Shown piece after piece: positions 9,314-21,500 of a stretch of DNA of 42,745 nucleotides. A model generated the notes under the pieces. That model searched no databases. It worked only from the letters and a program-made list of their open reading frames with translations, and was not told the DNA's origin. The DNA is taken from NCBI RefSeq assembly GCF_000002995.4, contig NW_025062313.1:1-42745 (forward strand), given 5' to 3'. The translations under genes were made by a program, and so were the position numbers. Every line of letters starts with the position of its first letter. Within the stretch, counting starts at the first letter, position 1. The stretch comes from Brugia malayi. Lineage: Eukaryota > Nematoda > Chromadorea > Rhabditida > Onchocercidae.

Positions 9314-9990
9314 TTAAGAGCCTCAAACATATAATAAACAAAACATAATACCTCACATTCATTCTGAAAAACGCCAATAATCAATGGATATATCGTATGC
9401 TTGAGTATGATATCAATTAAAATTATGCAATTTAACAGGAAAAAAAATTAATAACAAGAAAAAAAAAAAACACCAATTAATACATGACTCCCATGCAATC
9501 CAGTGCCAATATAAAAAATTCTACCATAAATTCTATCATTCATAACAAAGCAATTATGAGTGCATTTAAAAAATTGGAAACATTAAAAAAAATGCATCAA
9601 TAAAAATACACAACAATAAAAAATTCTCACATTTATCCATATTTAAACACAAATATCGTCGAGAAAATTTTAAAATGGACTATGCATTGACTATGCATTA
9701 TCAAAAATAAACTAGTTATACCATTAATACCAAGATAATCTGGAGATAAAATACCCACAGGAGATCAAATTCCCCCTAACCAAGCTAAAAGATATAAAGA
9801 AGAATCTAAAGAAGTCCGAAAAATAGAAAAAAATAAAGTCAATTCAATAAATAAAAATTACCGAAATCTTTGATCAAATATTCGATAATCATAAAAAGAA
9901 TATTGTCCATAAAAAGAAAAAAGAATATTAATATCTTCTAAAAAAACATCCTTTATCCATACACATAAAAGATACAAAAAACAAATAAAA
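9314..9990 (-). pseudogene. cox3: cox3 fragment (cytochrome c oxidase subunit III), mitochondrial origin
   Basis: Minus-strand blocks align in order with nematode cox3: WIKDVFLEDINILFSFYG (about 9945-9885), then LFFSIF (about 9825) and LAWLGGIWSPVGILSPDYLG (about 9786-9727), then MNDRIYGRIFYIGTGLHGSH (about 9545-9487), then IDYWRFSEWMWGIMFCLLYV ending GS-stop at 9314-9316. TGA reads as Trp at several family Trp positions (GGIW, SEW, MW), showing the mitochondrial code. A TAA near 9860, frame changes between blocks and an 11-base tandem duplication at about 9678-9700 show decay. Only the 5' end is missing. Confidence 0.85.
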
Positions 9991-9998
9991 AAGAATAG

Positions 9999-12884
9999 AA
10001 ACTACTAAAAAAAGCTTATTTTGAACTTAATTGACTATGTTACGTGCATTGTACCAGTGCTGGTCGTATATTGCGTTTTCATTTTATAGTTTAAATATTA
10101 AAATACGCTTTGTAATTAAGTTTTGCGCATAAATTTATCAGCAAAATTAATAAAACTTTCAATTAATCATGATTTTAAATCAATTTAAGAATTTAAATTA
10201 AATTTAAATTCAAATCTAAATTTTGAATTTTTTAAAAATTTTAAAATTTGTTATAGTTTTCTTACATTAGACAAGGAAATTGGTTCCAATTTATCAATTT
10301 TAATTTTAATTAAGTGCCAAAACTGCTAAAAAAAAGCTTGTTTTGAACCTAATTGACTATGTTACGTGCATTGTACCAGTGCTGGTCCTATATTGTGTTA
10401 TCATTTTATAGTTTAAATATTAAAATACGCTTTGTAATTAAGTTTTGCCCATAAATTCATCAGCAAAATTAATAAAACTTTCAATTAATCATGATTTTAA
10501 TTCAATTTAAGAATTTAAATTAAATTTAAATTCAAATTTAAATTTTGAATTTTTTAAAAATTTTAAAATTTGTTATAGTTTTCTTACACTAGACAAGGAA
10601 ATTGGTTCTAATTTATCAATTCTAATTTTAATTAAGTGCCAAAACTGATAAAAAAAGCTTATTTTGAAATTAATTGACTATGTTACGTGCATTGTACCAG
10701 TGCTGGTCGTATATTGCGTTGTCATTTTATAGTTTAAATATTAAAATACGCTTTGTAATTAAGTTTTGCGCATAAACTTATCAGCAAAACTAATAAAACT
10801 TTCAATTAATCATGATTTTAATTCAATTTAAGAATTTAAATTAAATTTAAATTCAAATTTAAATTTTGAATTTTTTAAAAATTTTAAAATTTGTTATAGT
10901 TTTCTTACATTAGACAAGGAAATTGGTTCCAATTTATCAATTTCAATTTTTATTAAGTGCCAAAACTGCTAAAAAAAGCTTATTTTGAAACTAATTCACC
11001 ATGTTATGTGCATTGTACCAGTGCTGGTCGTATATTGCGTTGTTATTTTATAGTTTAAATATTAAAATACGCCTTGTAATTAAGTTTTGCGCATAAATTC
11101 ATCAGCAAAATTAATAAAACTTTCAATTAATCATGATTTTAATTCAATTTAAGAATTTAAATTAAATTTAAATTCAAATTTAAATTTTGAATTTTTTAAA
11201 AATTTTAAAATTTGTTATAGTTTTCTTACATTAGACAAGGAAATTGGTTCCAATTTATCAATTTTAATTTTAATTAAGTGCCAAAACTGCTAAAAAAAGC
11301 TTATTTTGAACCTAATTGACTATGTTATGTGCATTGTACCAGTGCTGGTCGTATATTGCGTTATCATTTTATAGTTTAAATATTAAAATACGCTTTTGTA
11401 ATTAAGTTTTGCGCATAAATTCATCAGCAAAATTAATAAAACTTTCAATTAATCATGATTTTAATTCAATTTAAGAATTTAAATTAAATTTAAATTCAAA
11501 TTTAAATTTTGAATTTTTTAAAAATTTTAAAATTTGTTATAGTTTTCTTACATTAGACAAGGAAATTGGTTCCAATTTATCAATTTCAATTTTAATTAAG
11601 TGCCAAAACTGCTAAAAAAAGCTTATTTTGAACTAATTGACTATGTTACGTGCATTGTACCAGTGCTGGTCGTATATTGCGTTGTCATTTTATAGTTTAA
11701 ATATTAAAATACGCTTTTGTAATTAAGTTTTGCGCATAAATTCATCAGCAAAATTAATAAAACTTTCAATTAATCATGATTTTAATTCAATTTAAGAATT
11801 TAAATTAAATTTAAATTCAAATTTAAATTTGAATTTTTTAAAAATTTTAAAATTTGTTATAGTTTTCTTACATTAGACAAGGAAATTGGTTCCAATTTAT
11901 CAATTTCAATTTTAATTAAGTGCCAAAACTGCTAAAAAAAGCTTATTTTGAATTAATTGACTATGTTACGTGCATTGTACCAGTGCTGGTCGTATATTGC
12001 GTTGTCATTTTATAGTTTAAATATTAAAATACGCTTTGTAATTAAGTTTTGCGCATAAATTCATCAGCAAAATTAATAAAACTTTCAGTTAATCATGATT
12101 TTAATTCAATTTAAGAATTTAAATTAAATTTAAGTTCAAATTTAAATTTTGAATTTTTTAAAAATTTTAAAATTTGTTATAGTTTTCTTACATTAGACAA
12201 GGAAATTGGTTCTAATTTATCAATTTTAATTTTAATTAAGTGCCAAAACTGCCAAAAAAAGCTTATTTTGAACCTAATTGACTATGTTTAAATATTAAAG
12301 TACGCTTTGTAATTAAGTTTTGTGCATAAATTCATCAGCAAAATTAATAAAACTTTCAATTAATCATGATTTTAATTCAATTTATGAATTTAAATTAAAT
12401 TTAAACTCAAATTTAAATTTTGAAATTTTTGAAAATTTTAAAATTTGTTAATGTTTTCTTACATTAAACAGTGAAAATGGTTTTAAATTATCAATTTGAA
12501 TTTTAATTAAGTTCCAAAACAGCTACAAATAGCAATATTTTGAACTTAATTGGTTATGTTATATGCATTGCACCAGTGCTGGTCCTATATTGTGTTGTCA
12601 TTTTATAGTTTAAATATTAAAACACGCTTTTGTAATTAAGTTTTGCGCATAATTTTATCAGCAAAATTAATAAAACTTTCAATAAATCATGGTTTTAAAT
12701 CAATTTAAGAATTAAAATAAAATTTTATTTCAATTTTAAATTTTGATTTTTTTAAAAATTTTAAAATTTGTAATAGTTTTGTTACATTAAACAAGGAAAT
12801 TGGTTCTAAATTATCAATTTTAGCTTTAATTAAGTGCCAAAAATAGCAATATTTTGAACTTAATTGAATATTTTATATGCATTG
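9999..12884 (+). repeat. HhaI satellite array 2 (~9 monomers)
   Basis: Starts in mid-monomer directly against the NUMT. Monomers of about 321-322 bp are near-identical up to about 12280. One monomer at about 12290 has lost roughly 50 bases across the GTACCAGTGCTGG core. The last two (about 12400-12884) are diverged and closely match the ends of arrays 3 and 4, so they belong to the duplicated unit. Confidence 0.95.
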
Positions 12885-13488
12885 TTTAAACATTGGAAAA
12901 GCTAATCAGTAAACCTTTCCACTTGCTATGCTTTTCATATTGCTTAACCCGTACAAAAGGGGTTAGTCGATAGATAAGATATTAGCTCTATCTATACTGA
13001 GACAGTTGAGTGTTGGTCAGAGAGAAGAGAAGAAACAGTAAGGATTTAAAAAAAATAAGATTTAGCAAGAGAAGTTAATAGAACTAGGAAAGACAAAAAT
13101 ATCTACATTATGGTGGATAACCTTGATATTCTATCATAATTGTATTGTTAATTATAAAGCATACAGAGATGGGCGTGTTCTCATTGATTTCTGTCAGTAG
13201 GGATAAGAGTAATGTTAACATAATACTTGGGTAAAATTTTGATCTGAGATGAGATCTCTTTTTTGTACTTATCAATACAACGATAAAAATTTTTTTTCCT
13301 GTATATATATATATGTATACATATAACTTTTACATTCTACAAGAATAAAGTTGGGCAGTAGCAATCCCATGATCATGCCCTTCTCTTTTGTGATTTTATT
13401 TGCGCATATTCTTCTTTTCATTCTTATTATTTTTCTTGTACAATTTGGCTTGATTCAAAGGATCTCCCATTTTTTTTTTTTTTTTTTT
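12885..13488. promoter_or_regulatory. Upstream region of the coiled-coil gene
   Basis: About 600 bases between satellite and the first coding exon, kept in copies at 24415 and 32327. It has a TA-alternating run (about 13301-13327), a donor-like ACAGTAAGG near 13036 after a purine-rich stretch that could be a noncoding first exon, and no open frame of note (an ATG at 13110 opens only nine codons). No promoter element can be assigned with confidence. Confidence 0.35.
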
Positions 13489-13603
13489 TAATGTCTTTAT
13501 TGCGAACTAATAAGTATTTTTTTTCAATATCTTTATTGCGAACTAATAAGTATTTTTTTTAATATCTTTATTGCAAACTAATAAGTACTTTTTTTTTAAT
13601 GAC
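13489..13603 (+). repeat. Three 35-bp tandem repeats before the splice acceptor, copy 2
   Basis: Three units beginning CTTTATTGCGAACTAATAAG and ending in a T run, at 13495, 13531 and 13566, plus a fourth start at about 13602. They follow a T tract of about 20 bases (13471-13489) and end just before the TTTTCCAG acceptor at 13617. T runs feeding an acceptor could aid cis or trans splicing. Confidence 0.85.
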
Positions 13604-13656
13604 TTTATATTTTCCAGTTGAACAAAGGAATCAAAAATCTTTAGTTAGAAGCGATA

Positions 13657-14874
13657 ATGGAAAAAATGGTGGAGGAAAAAAACAGATTTGAGATGTTGTT
13701 TACGAGTACAAAATCAAAGCTTAATGGTTTGCGAGAAGTGATAACAACTCAGTTTTCTGAAAACAACAATTGTTTCTCAAGTTTAATGCAGGTAAATCTT
13801 ATCTAAAGTCTTGTATAAGTTTTGTTAATCTAGAATTTCTAAAACAAATGGACAGATAAGCCTATATTTTGTGACAGAGTTTATCAAAACAAAGTCTGAA
13901 GAAAATCAGAACTGTGCCTTCCTGTTAAAAATGCTACGTTATGTAAAAAATCTTCAGGAAGTAAATTTGAATGTTGAATATCGTTTTATTTACAATAGTA
14001 CATTCATCATCATATTGTCTATAGATCGGATTTCAGAAATTGAATGAGAAATGGTCAAAGGGTTTGGATGAAATGCAAAAAATGGCGAGTAAAATGAAAA
14101 TAATGCATGAGTATACAGAGAAAAACTTTAAAAGCTTGAGCGTATTATTGGATTGCTTGCATGACCGAGAAATTAAACAGTTGGAAAATAATGAAAGAGA
14201 AGGAGATACTTTCAAGAAAATATGTGAACATTGTGAAGAAGTAATGCAGGTTTGCTTCTTCTTTCGAGAAATTTTCATTGTTTTATGGAGTTTCAAAACT
14301 GTTAAATAATGTTAAGATTGTTTTTTAAGACTAATTTTTGTCAATTTTAGGAGCTAAAAAGGACGGCTCAGCATTTTCGAATCAATGAGGAAGATATAAG
14401 ATATCAAAGCTCAACTTTGTTTGAGAATTTGGATTTTGGAAGTGAAATTACTGCTGCAATAATTCGTGCTGCTGAAAATTTAACAAAGGAAAACGATGAA
14501 CTGAAAAATGAAAATGCAGAACTCAGGAATACGATTTTTATATTGGAAAAAGAAAACATAGATTTAAAAGAGGTAATACTTTGGATTGTAAATCCGTACA
14601 TATTACAATGATAATTTCAAGCAATTCCTCTGGTGACATTATCAGATAACACTATAGAAATACTGGGTACATTGTTAGTTTTAATTTCTTTGAAAATTTT
14701 TTATAGATGAGAAAAATGTCAATTGTACAAGAGAAAAAATTTGAAGAGGTAGAACACAGATTAGACCGTTTGCGAGAAGAAAGTGAACGATTAATAAAAG
14801 CATGCTATGATGAGGATGAGGAAGTTGATGATCTTAAAAATCAGATATCAGAATGGTTGAATACAAATCACTAA
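13657..14874 (+). CDS. Coiled-coil protein of unknown function, five exons, copy 2
   Basis: Exon model: 13657-13791, 13880-13960, 14025-14249, 14351-14572, 14707-14874. Every intron is phase 0 with GT donors and AG acceptors, and the joined frame is open for 276 codons to TAA at 14872-14874. This continuity over five exons is the main evidence for a real gene. The protein is hydrophilic and rich in Glu, Lys, Leu and Asn, with no signal peptide or membrane segment. Exon 4 has a clear heptad zipper (LTKENDELKNENAELRNTIF), continued in exon 5 (EEVEHRLDRLREESERLI) before an acidic DEDEEVDD patch. The ATG at 13657 is the first in frame after a TAG at 13642-13644 in the same exon, 39 bases after an acceptor (TTTTCCAG), which would suit a trans-spliced leader. 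Alternatively the TAG is a nonsense mutation in a longer ancestral frame. I do not recognise the family; cytoskeletal, meiotic or centrosomal roles are only guesses. Confidence 0.7.
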
Positions 14875-15712
14875 CTTTAAGCTGATATGATTTGCTTTAG
14901 CAATAAGAAAGTGGAAATTTTTCGCTTTTAGCTTTTGCTTTGCCCATTTTTTTTTTATTTGCTTTTCTACACCAGAAATATCATGTAGGAATGAACTGCA
15001 TTGAACCCCAGCAATTGGAATCACGTAAAAAAAAAATAGTTTTACGTTACTTTTATGTCAGATAAGGGTTGGAGTAATGTTTGCTTACATGATATATAAT
15101 TTGAAATAGTTTTACATTTCCGGTGTTCAATTAAGATAAGTTTTTGTATTATGGATTATTAAATTTTATTTGATACTTTTTGTAAATTATTTGAAGGTTC
15201 GCGAGATTATTTCGAATTAGATTTTAATTTGTAAAAATTTTTTTGTGCATTCTTTGATACATAGATTTATTTATTGGGATTTTATATTTGCTTCTTTGTA
15301 AATAAATGTAATTTTTCTTGCTTAATTCAGCTTTCAAACAATAAAAATCATAAAACTTGACGCATTTTCATTGTTATTATTCTGTGGTAGCAAAAGCTTA
15401 ATGTTTGGCAACGAAGCGTCTAATATAAAAAAAAAAAAAAAAAAACGTACTGTTTTTTGCTGTTCAAATCAATAAAATTAGAACTAAAAATCGGTAAAAT
15501 GTATTAATATTAGTTGCAAATCGAAAAAATCAAATTAAGTGAAATAAAAAATGAAATTAGAATAAGAAAAAAAGTGGTAATTATTAGAATAAGAGAAGTT
15601 ATAATAAGGAGACTGTATAGAAAAATTTTTAATTCATTAGTTACAATTATAAAACATATATGTAAGCAGCAATTCAAGTAACAAAGCCGCAAAAATTTTT
15701 CCTTATTTATTA
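14875..15712. other. 3' flank and spacer after the coiled-coil gene, no gene seen
   Basis: AT-rich. An AATAAG at 14902-14907 is the nearest polyadenylation-like hexamer, and AATAAA occurs at 15301-15306. A minus-strand 60-codon frame (15510-15692) is identical in all four block copies but is of biased composition and is conserved only because the whole block is. Confidence 0.5.
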
Positions 15713-17748
15713 GATTATATTTTGCGTCACTTTACGTGTCGTTTTATCACTTCATTTAAATGCATGAAGCAGTTTCTCTGTTATTTATTCAAAGTGATAT
15801 GTTTGCGTTATTCACTTTGCATAATATTTCGATTCAACAATTCCATGTTTTATTCTTAGCTATCTTTATTGCACTTTCATTTTCTTTTTGTTTTTTTTTT
15901 TTTTTTTTTTCCTCTGCTTCATAGTTTGTTTCATTTTCATGTCGAATCTGTTTAATATTATATAATTTTTTGTAATAAGAAAAAATTGTGTTTTTACTGC
16001 TACATCGTTATAATACATCCAAATGAAATTGAATGCAAAAAAGATTTCCTCAAATAGTCACTATTTTTTGATTTCATGGTGATACACAAATGGTCACATT
16101 TTCGAATTGTAACCTAAATTGTAACCTTTTCAAAATGTAACCTTAACAGTAAATATTTCTTGCAGCCGCACTTGCACTTGCAGTTGCAGTTGCATTGCAA
16201 GTACAATTGCATACCTGCTTGCACATACAAATATTTTAATTTAATTGATCCAATGATTGCTAATATCACTTGTCATATTATCATTTGATCAGCATTTCAA
16301 AATGATAATTGCATAAGATTTATTGTTAACAGTAAATTAGTAAAACTATGTTACCAGCATGGTGAAAGATCACGTTTGATGATGAGAAAAAGATCAGATA
16401 TGTCCAAGAAAAAATTTTGTTAATGAATTTTTTGAGTTTATCACCAGTCCAAAAATTTTATGAGTTTATTACCACGTCACTCTTTAATTAATTCCATTGC
16501 TTTAATAAGAAAAAAGTGATCAACTGGGAAATTTGAACAATTTGCAGCACATAAATGATAAGTAGAATTAGTTTTTATGTTAAAATGAAATTGCAAATAA
16601 TGAAGTTTTTTTTTTTTTTTTTTTTTGTATATTTTTATGCAAAAAATAAATTAATAAAAATTGTTGCATGGAAAAAGATTGTGGCCAAGCAGAAGGTGAA
16701 AGTAATCTGACATCTGTTCTATTTTAATTTTGTGACTTTATTGATATATTAAAACGTTTTCAAAAAAATTCTTGTCTTATTAATAAAAATTGATATTAAT
16801 TCAAAGATTTGGGAAACTTTTATTTTATGAATTAATTTCTTATAAAAAAGAAAAAAAACAAACAACAACAATAACTTCAGATGGGTCAAAAACAAACTAT
16901 TGGGAAAGGAAGAGGAAAAGAAGAAAGTTAACCATTGAAGATTATTCTCCAACCTTCCTATTACGGAGAACTTTACAAGAGATCAATTTTTTCTATTGTT
17001 TTTTCAAAAAAAAAATTAAATCGGCCAACAAAACTCATTTTTCCAAAATGAAGTTATTTTTTTTACCTAAATTTTACACCATTTTATTTTGTTACTAAAG
17101 CCGATTTTGAAGTAATACACTATTCAAAATGTTGTAGGTGCATACCTCAACAATCTGAAAAAATTTCGTAGGTGAAATTTCACATTCTGCTCGGTCAGTC
17201 AGCTCTATGAGTAATTGATACATTTTTTTAAACTTTTTCTAATTGATACATCTAGAAAATTTGATCATAGTTGTTATCCATGCAAAATTTCAGGATATGA
17301 AAATTTAATAAGTGAAAAAGTAAAGCAAATATTTCATAAATAAATTAGAACGTTCCCGCGGGTAACAATTCGAAAATGTGATCATTTGTGCATCACCATA
17401 AAATTAAATTTCTATAAAAATAATGACTATTTGAGGAAATTTTTTTTACATTCAATTTCATTTGAATGTATTATAACGATGTAGCAGTAAAATCACAACT
17501 TTTTCTGACAAAAAATTATATAATATTAAACAGATTCGATATGAAAATGGAAGAAAGTATGTAGCAAAGGAAAAAATAAAAAGAAAATGAAACGAAGATT
17601 GCTAAGAATAAAACATGGAATTGTTGAATCGAAATTATGCTAAAGTGAATAATGCAAATATATCATTTTGAATAAATAACAGAGAAACTGCTTCATGCAC
17701 TTTTAAATGAAGCGATGTGCGACACGTAAAGTGACGTAAAATATAATC
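15713..17748. mobile_element. Foldback-type element, copy 2
   Basis: Same element as at 596-2618. Arms are 15713-16114 and 17361-17748, with flanking TA at 15711-15712 and 17749-17750. The inner edge of the right arm has the palindrome CCCGCGGG (also in copy 3), where copy 1 has CCACGGG. No transposase is seen. Confidence 0.75.
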
Positions 17749-18599
17749 TAATTCAAAACATCCATGTGAATCAATCAATCAACATATGTCAAATAAATTT
17801 GTGTTTATGGTAATATAAACTCTGGCCAAAATTATTAAACAATTCCTGAAACTTGTTCCTGAAATTTCCTAAAAAGACAAAGGAAGATCTGATCAAAAGG
17901 AAGACAAAACGATAAATCAAGTACCAAAGTAATATTCTCATTAATATTCTCAATATGAAACTATCTAGCCATTAGATATATCGCACCTTCAGCATAAGAA
18001 AGCTATGTCAGCGAAAATTATTAGAAAATAAATTTAGAATAATTCCGACCATTTTTAATATTCGGAAATCTTCAATTAGTATCTATGTGCGCACTTTCTG
18101 GAAATCCTATACTACAAACAAAATGACACTGCCAGAATATGGAAAAAAAGGAAGAGATATGACCAATGAGCACTATATTCGGAATAAATTCATATAAACA
18201 TGAAAGCAAAGTAGCTAACAGAAAAAAAAAAAAAAAAAAAAACAATTATAAATGAACACTAACATAAAAAAAAAAAATCGAAATCAAAATGCATAAATTA
18301 GCATTTACAATATTTTCTGTATAAAAAAAAGAAAAAATTTCCACCAATAAGAGCAATGATTGTATCATTTTGTTTTTTATAATATAAAGCAGCAAACAGC
18401 AAATTTTATCCTAAAAAAATCCCCGAAAAAAAAAAAAAAAAAAACAATTATAAGTCATCGTCTGTAATCTCAAATCTTGCTCATTCTTGAACAGCAATGC
18501 TTTCTGAAACAAATTCATAGACTTAATGATATATGAATACTAATCTTAATTCTTCCTCCCCCTCAAATTCACTTTAGCCTTTTACAAAAGCCCATATTA

Positions 18600-21500
18600 T
18601 TTTCAAACCTAATTGACTATGTTACGTGCATTGTACCAGTGCTGGTCCTATATTGTGTTGTCATTTTATAGTTTAAATATTAAAATACGCTTTTGTAATT
18701 AAGTTTTGCGCATAAATTCATCAGCAAAATTAATAAAACTTTCAATTAATCATGATTTTAATTCAATTTAAGAATTTAAATTAAATTTAAATTCAAATTT
18801 AAATTTTGAATTTTTTAAAAATTTTAAAATTTGTTATAGTTTTCTTACATTAGACAAGGAAATTGGTTCCAATTTATCAATTTAATTTTAATTAAGTGCC
18901 AAAACTGCTAAAAAAAGCTTATTTTGAACCTTAATTTACTATGTTATGTGCATTGTACCAGTGCTGGTCGTATATTGCGTTGTCATTTTATAGTTTAAAT
19001 ATTAAAATACGCTTTTGTAATTAAGTTTTGCGCATAAATTCATCAGCAAAATTAATAAAACTTTCAATTAATCATGATTTTAATTCAATTTAAGAATTTA
19101 AATTAAATTTAAATTCAAATTTAAATTTTGAATTTTTTAAAAATTTTAAAATTTGTTATAGTTTTCTTACATTAGACAAGGAAATTGGTTCCAATTTATC
19201 AATTTCAATTTTAATTAAGTGCCAAAACTGCTAAAAAAGCTTATTTTGAACCTAATTTACTATGTTATGTGCATTGTACCAGTGCTGGTCGTATATTGCG
19301 TTGTTATTTTATAGTTTAAATATTAAAATACGCTTTTGTAATTAAGTTTTGCGCATAAATTCATCAGCAAAATTAATAAAACTTTCAATTAATCATGATT
19401 TTAATTCAATTTAAGAATTTAAATTAAATTTAAATTCAAATTTAAATTTTGAATTTTTTAAAAATTTTAAAATTTGTTATAGTTTTCTTACATTAGACAA
19501 GGAAATTGGTTCCAATTTATCAATTTAATTTTAATTAAGTGCCAAAACTGCTAAAAAAAGCTTATTTTGAACCTAATTTACTATGTTATGTGCATTGTAC
19601 CAGTGCTGGTCGTATATTGCGTTGTCATTTTATAGTTTAAATATTAAAATACGCTTTTGTAATTAAGTTTTGCGCATAAATTCATCAGCAAAATTAATAA
19701 AACTTTCAATTAATCATGATTTTAATTCAATTTAAGAATTTAAATTAAATTTAAATTCAAATTTAAATTTTGAATTTTTTAAAAATTTTAAAATTTGTTA
19801 TAGTTTTCTTACATTAGACAAGGAAATTGGTTCTAATTTATCAATTTCAATTTTAATTAAGTGCCAAAACTGACTAAAAAAAGCTTATTTTGAACCTAAT
19901 TGACTATGTTATGTGCATTGTACCAGTGCTGGTCGTATATTGCGTTGTCATTTTATAGTTTAAATATTAAAATACGCTTTTGTAATTAAGTTTTGCGCAT
20001 AAATTCATCAGCAAAATTAATAAAACTTTCAATTAATCATGATTTTAATTCAATTTAAGAATTTAAATTAAATTTAAATTCAAATTTAAATTTTGAATTT
20101 TTTAAAAATTTTAAAATTTGTTATAGTTTTCTTACATTAGACAAGGAAATTGGTTCTAATTTATCAATTTTAATTCTAGTTAAGTGCCAAAACTACTAAA
20201 AAAAGCTTATTTTGAAATTAATTGACTATGTTACGTGCATTGTACCAGTGCTGGTCGTATATTGCGTTGTCATTTTATAGTTTAAATATTAAAATACGCT
20301 TTTGTAATTAAGTTTTGCGCATAAATTCATCAGCAAAATTAATAAAACTTTCAATTAATCATGATTTTAATTCAATTTAAGAATTTAAATTAAATTTAAA
20401 TTCAAATTTAAATTTTGAATTTTTTAAAAATTTTAAAATTTGTTATAGTTTTCTTACATTAGACAAGGAAATTGGTTCCAATTTATCAATTTCAATTTTA
20501 ATTAAGTGCCAAAACTGCTAAAAAAGCTTATTTTGAACCTAATTTACTATGTTATGTGCATTGTACCAGTGCTGGTCGTATATTGCGTTGTTATTTTATA
20601 GTTTAAATATTAAAATACGCTTTTGTAATTAAGTTTTGCGCATAAATTCATCAGCAAAATTAATAAAACTTTCAATTAATCATGATTTTAATTCAATTTA
20701 AGAATTTAAATTAAATTTAAATTCAAATTTAAATTTTGAATTTTTTAAAAATTTTAAAATTTGTTATAGTTTTCTTACATTAGACAAGGAAATTGGTTCC
20801 AATTTATCAATTTCAATTTTAATTAAGTGCCAAAACTGCTAAAAGCTTATTTTGAACCTAATTTACTATGTTATGTGCATTGTACCAGTGCTGGTCGTAT
20901 ATTGCGTTGTTATTTTATAGTTTAAATATTAAAATACGCTTTTGTAATTAAGTTTTGCGCATAAATTCATCAGCAAAATTAATAAAACTTTCAATTAATC
21001 ATGATTTTAATTCAATTTAAGAATTTAAATTAAATTTAAATTCAAATTTAAATTTTGAATTTTTTAAAAATTTTAAAATTTGTTATAGTTTTCTTACATT
21101 AGACAAGGAAATTGGTTCTAATTTATCAATTTTAATTCTAGTTAAGTGCCAAAACTACTAAAAAAAGCTTATTTTGAAATTAATTGACTATGTTACGTGC
21201 ATTGTACCAGTGCTGGTCGTATATTGCGTTGTTATTTTATAGTTTAAATATTAAAATACGCTTTTGTAATTAAGTTTTGCGCATAAATTCATCAGCAAAA
21301 TTAATAAAACTTTCAATTAATCATGATTTTAATTCAATTTAAGAATTTAAATTAAATTTAAATTCAAATTTAAATTTTGAATTTTTTAAAAATTTTAAAA
21401 TTTGTTATAGTTTTCTTACATTAGACAAGGAAATTGGTTCCAATTTATCAATTTCAATTTTAATTAAGTGCCAAAACTGCTAAAAAAAGCTTATTTTGAA

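Larger units (their letters stand above)
7856..9998 (-). other. Nuclear mitochondrial DNA insertion (NUMT), ~2.1 kb
   Basis: The plus strand is A-rich and T-poor, so the minus strand has the T-rich sense strand typical of nematode mitochondria. Reading the minus strand, the order is cox3 (3' part), AT-rich region with hairpins, tRNA-like folds for Ala, Leu, Asn, Met and Lys at about 60-base spacing, 3' half of the small rRNA, tRNA-Tyr-like fold, and the nad1 start. This matches the filarial mitochondrial gene order as I recall it, minus nad4L and the 5' half of the small rRNA. Frames are damaged and the flanks are nuclear (minisatellite-related on the left, HhaI satellite on the right), so this is a transferred, decaying copy. 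Confidence 0.88.
12885..18599 (+). repeat. Gene block copy 2 (complete)
   Basis: About 5.7 kb, repeated at 24415-30123 and, in part, at 1-3465 and 32327-35440. It holds the coiled-coil gene, a spacer, the foldback element and a second spacer. The start of copy 2 (about 12897-12915) differs from copies 3 and 4 by a short replaced segment between GGAAAA and CCACTTGC. Confidence 0.92.

Noticed and set aside
9123..9377. 84-codon minus-strand frame in standard code
   Set aside because: Lies over the cox3 3' end and AT region of the mitochondrial insert in a wrong frame; the cox3 frame uses TGA as Trp.
7856..9998. True mitochondrial genome segment misjoined in assembly
   Set aside because: Frames are damaged, nad4L and half of rrnS appear missing, and cox3 has a stop; a modern mitochondrial segment would be intact. 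A misjoin of the edges cannot be fully ruled out without reads.
14033..14296. 87-codon minus-strand frame opposite exon 3 of the coiled-coil gene (and 14404-14601 opposite exon 4)
   Set aside because: Antisense shadows of real exons; the sense strand has splice sites, phase continuity and heptads.
14040..14309. 89-codon plus-strand frame treated as a stand-alone gene
   Set aside because: Its start and end are inside exon 3 and the following intron; the spliced model explains it better.
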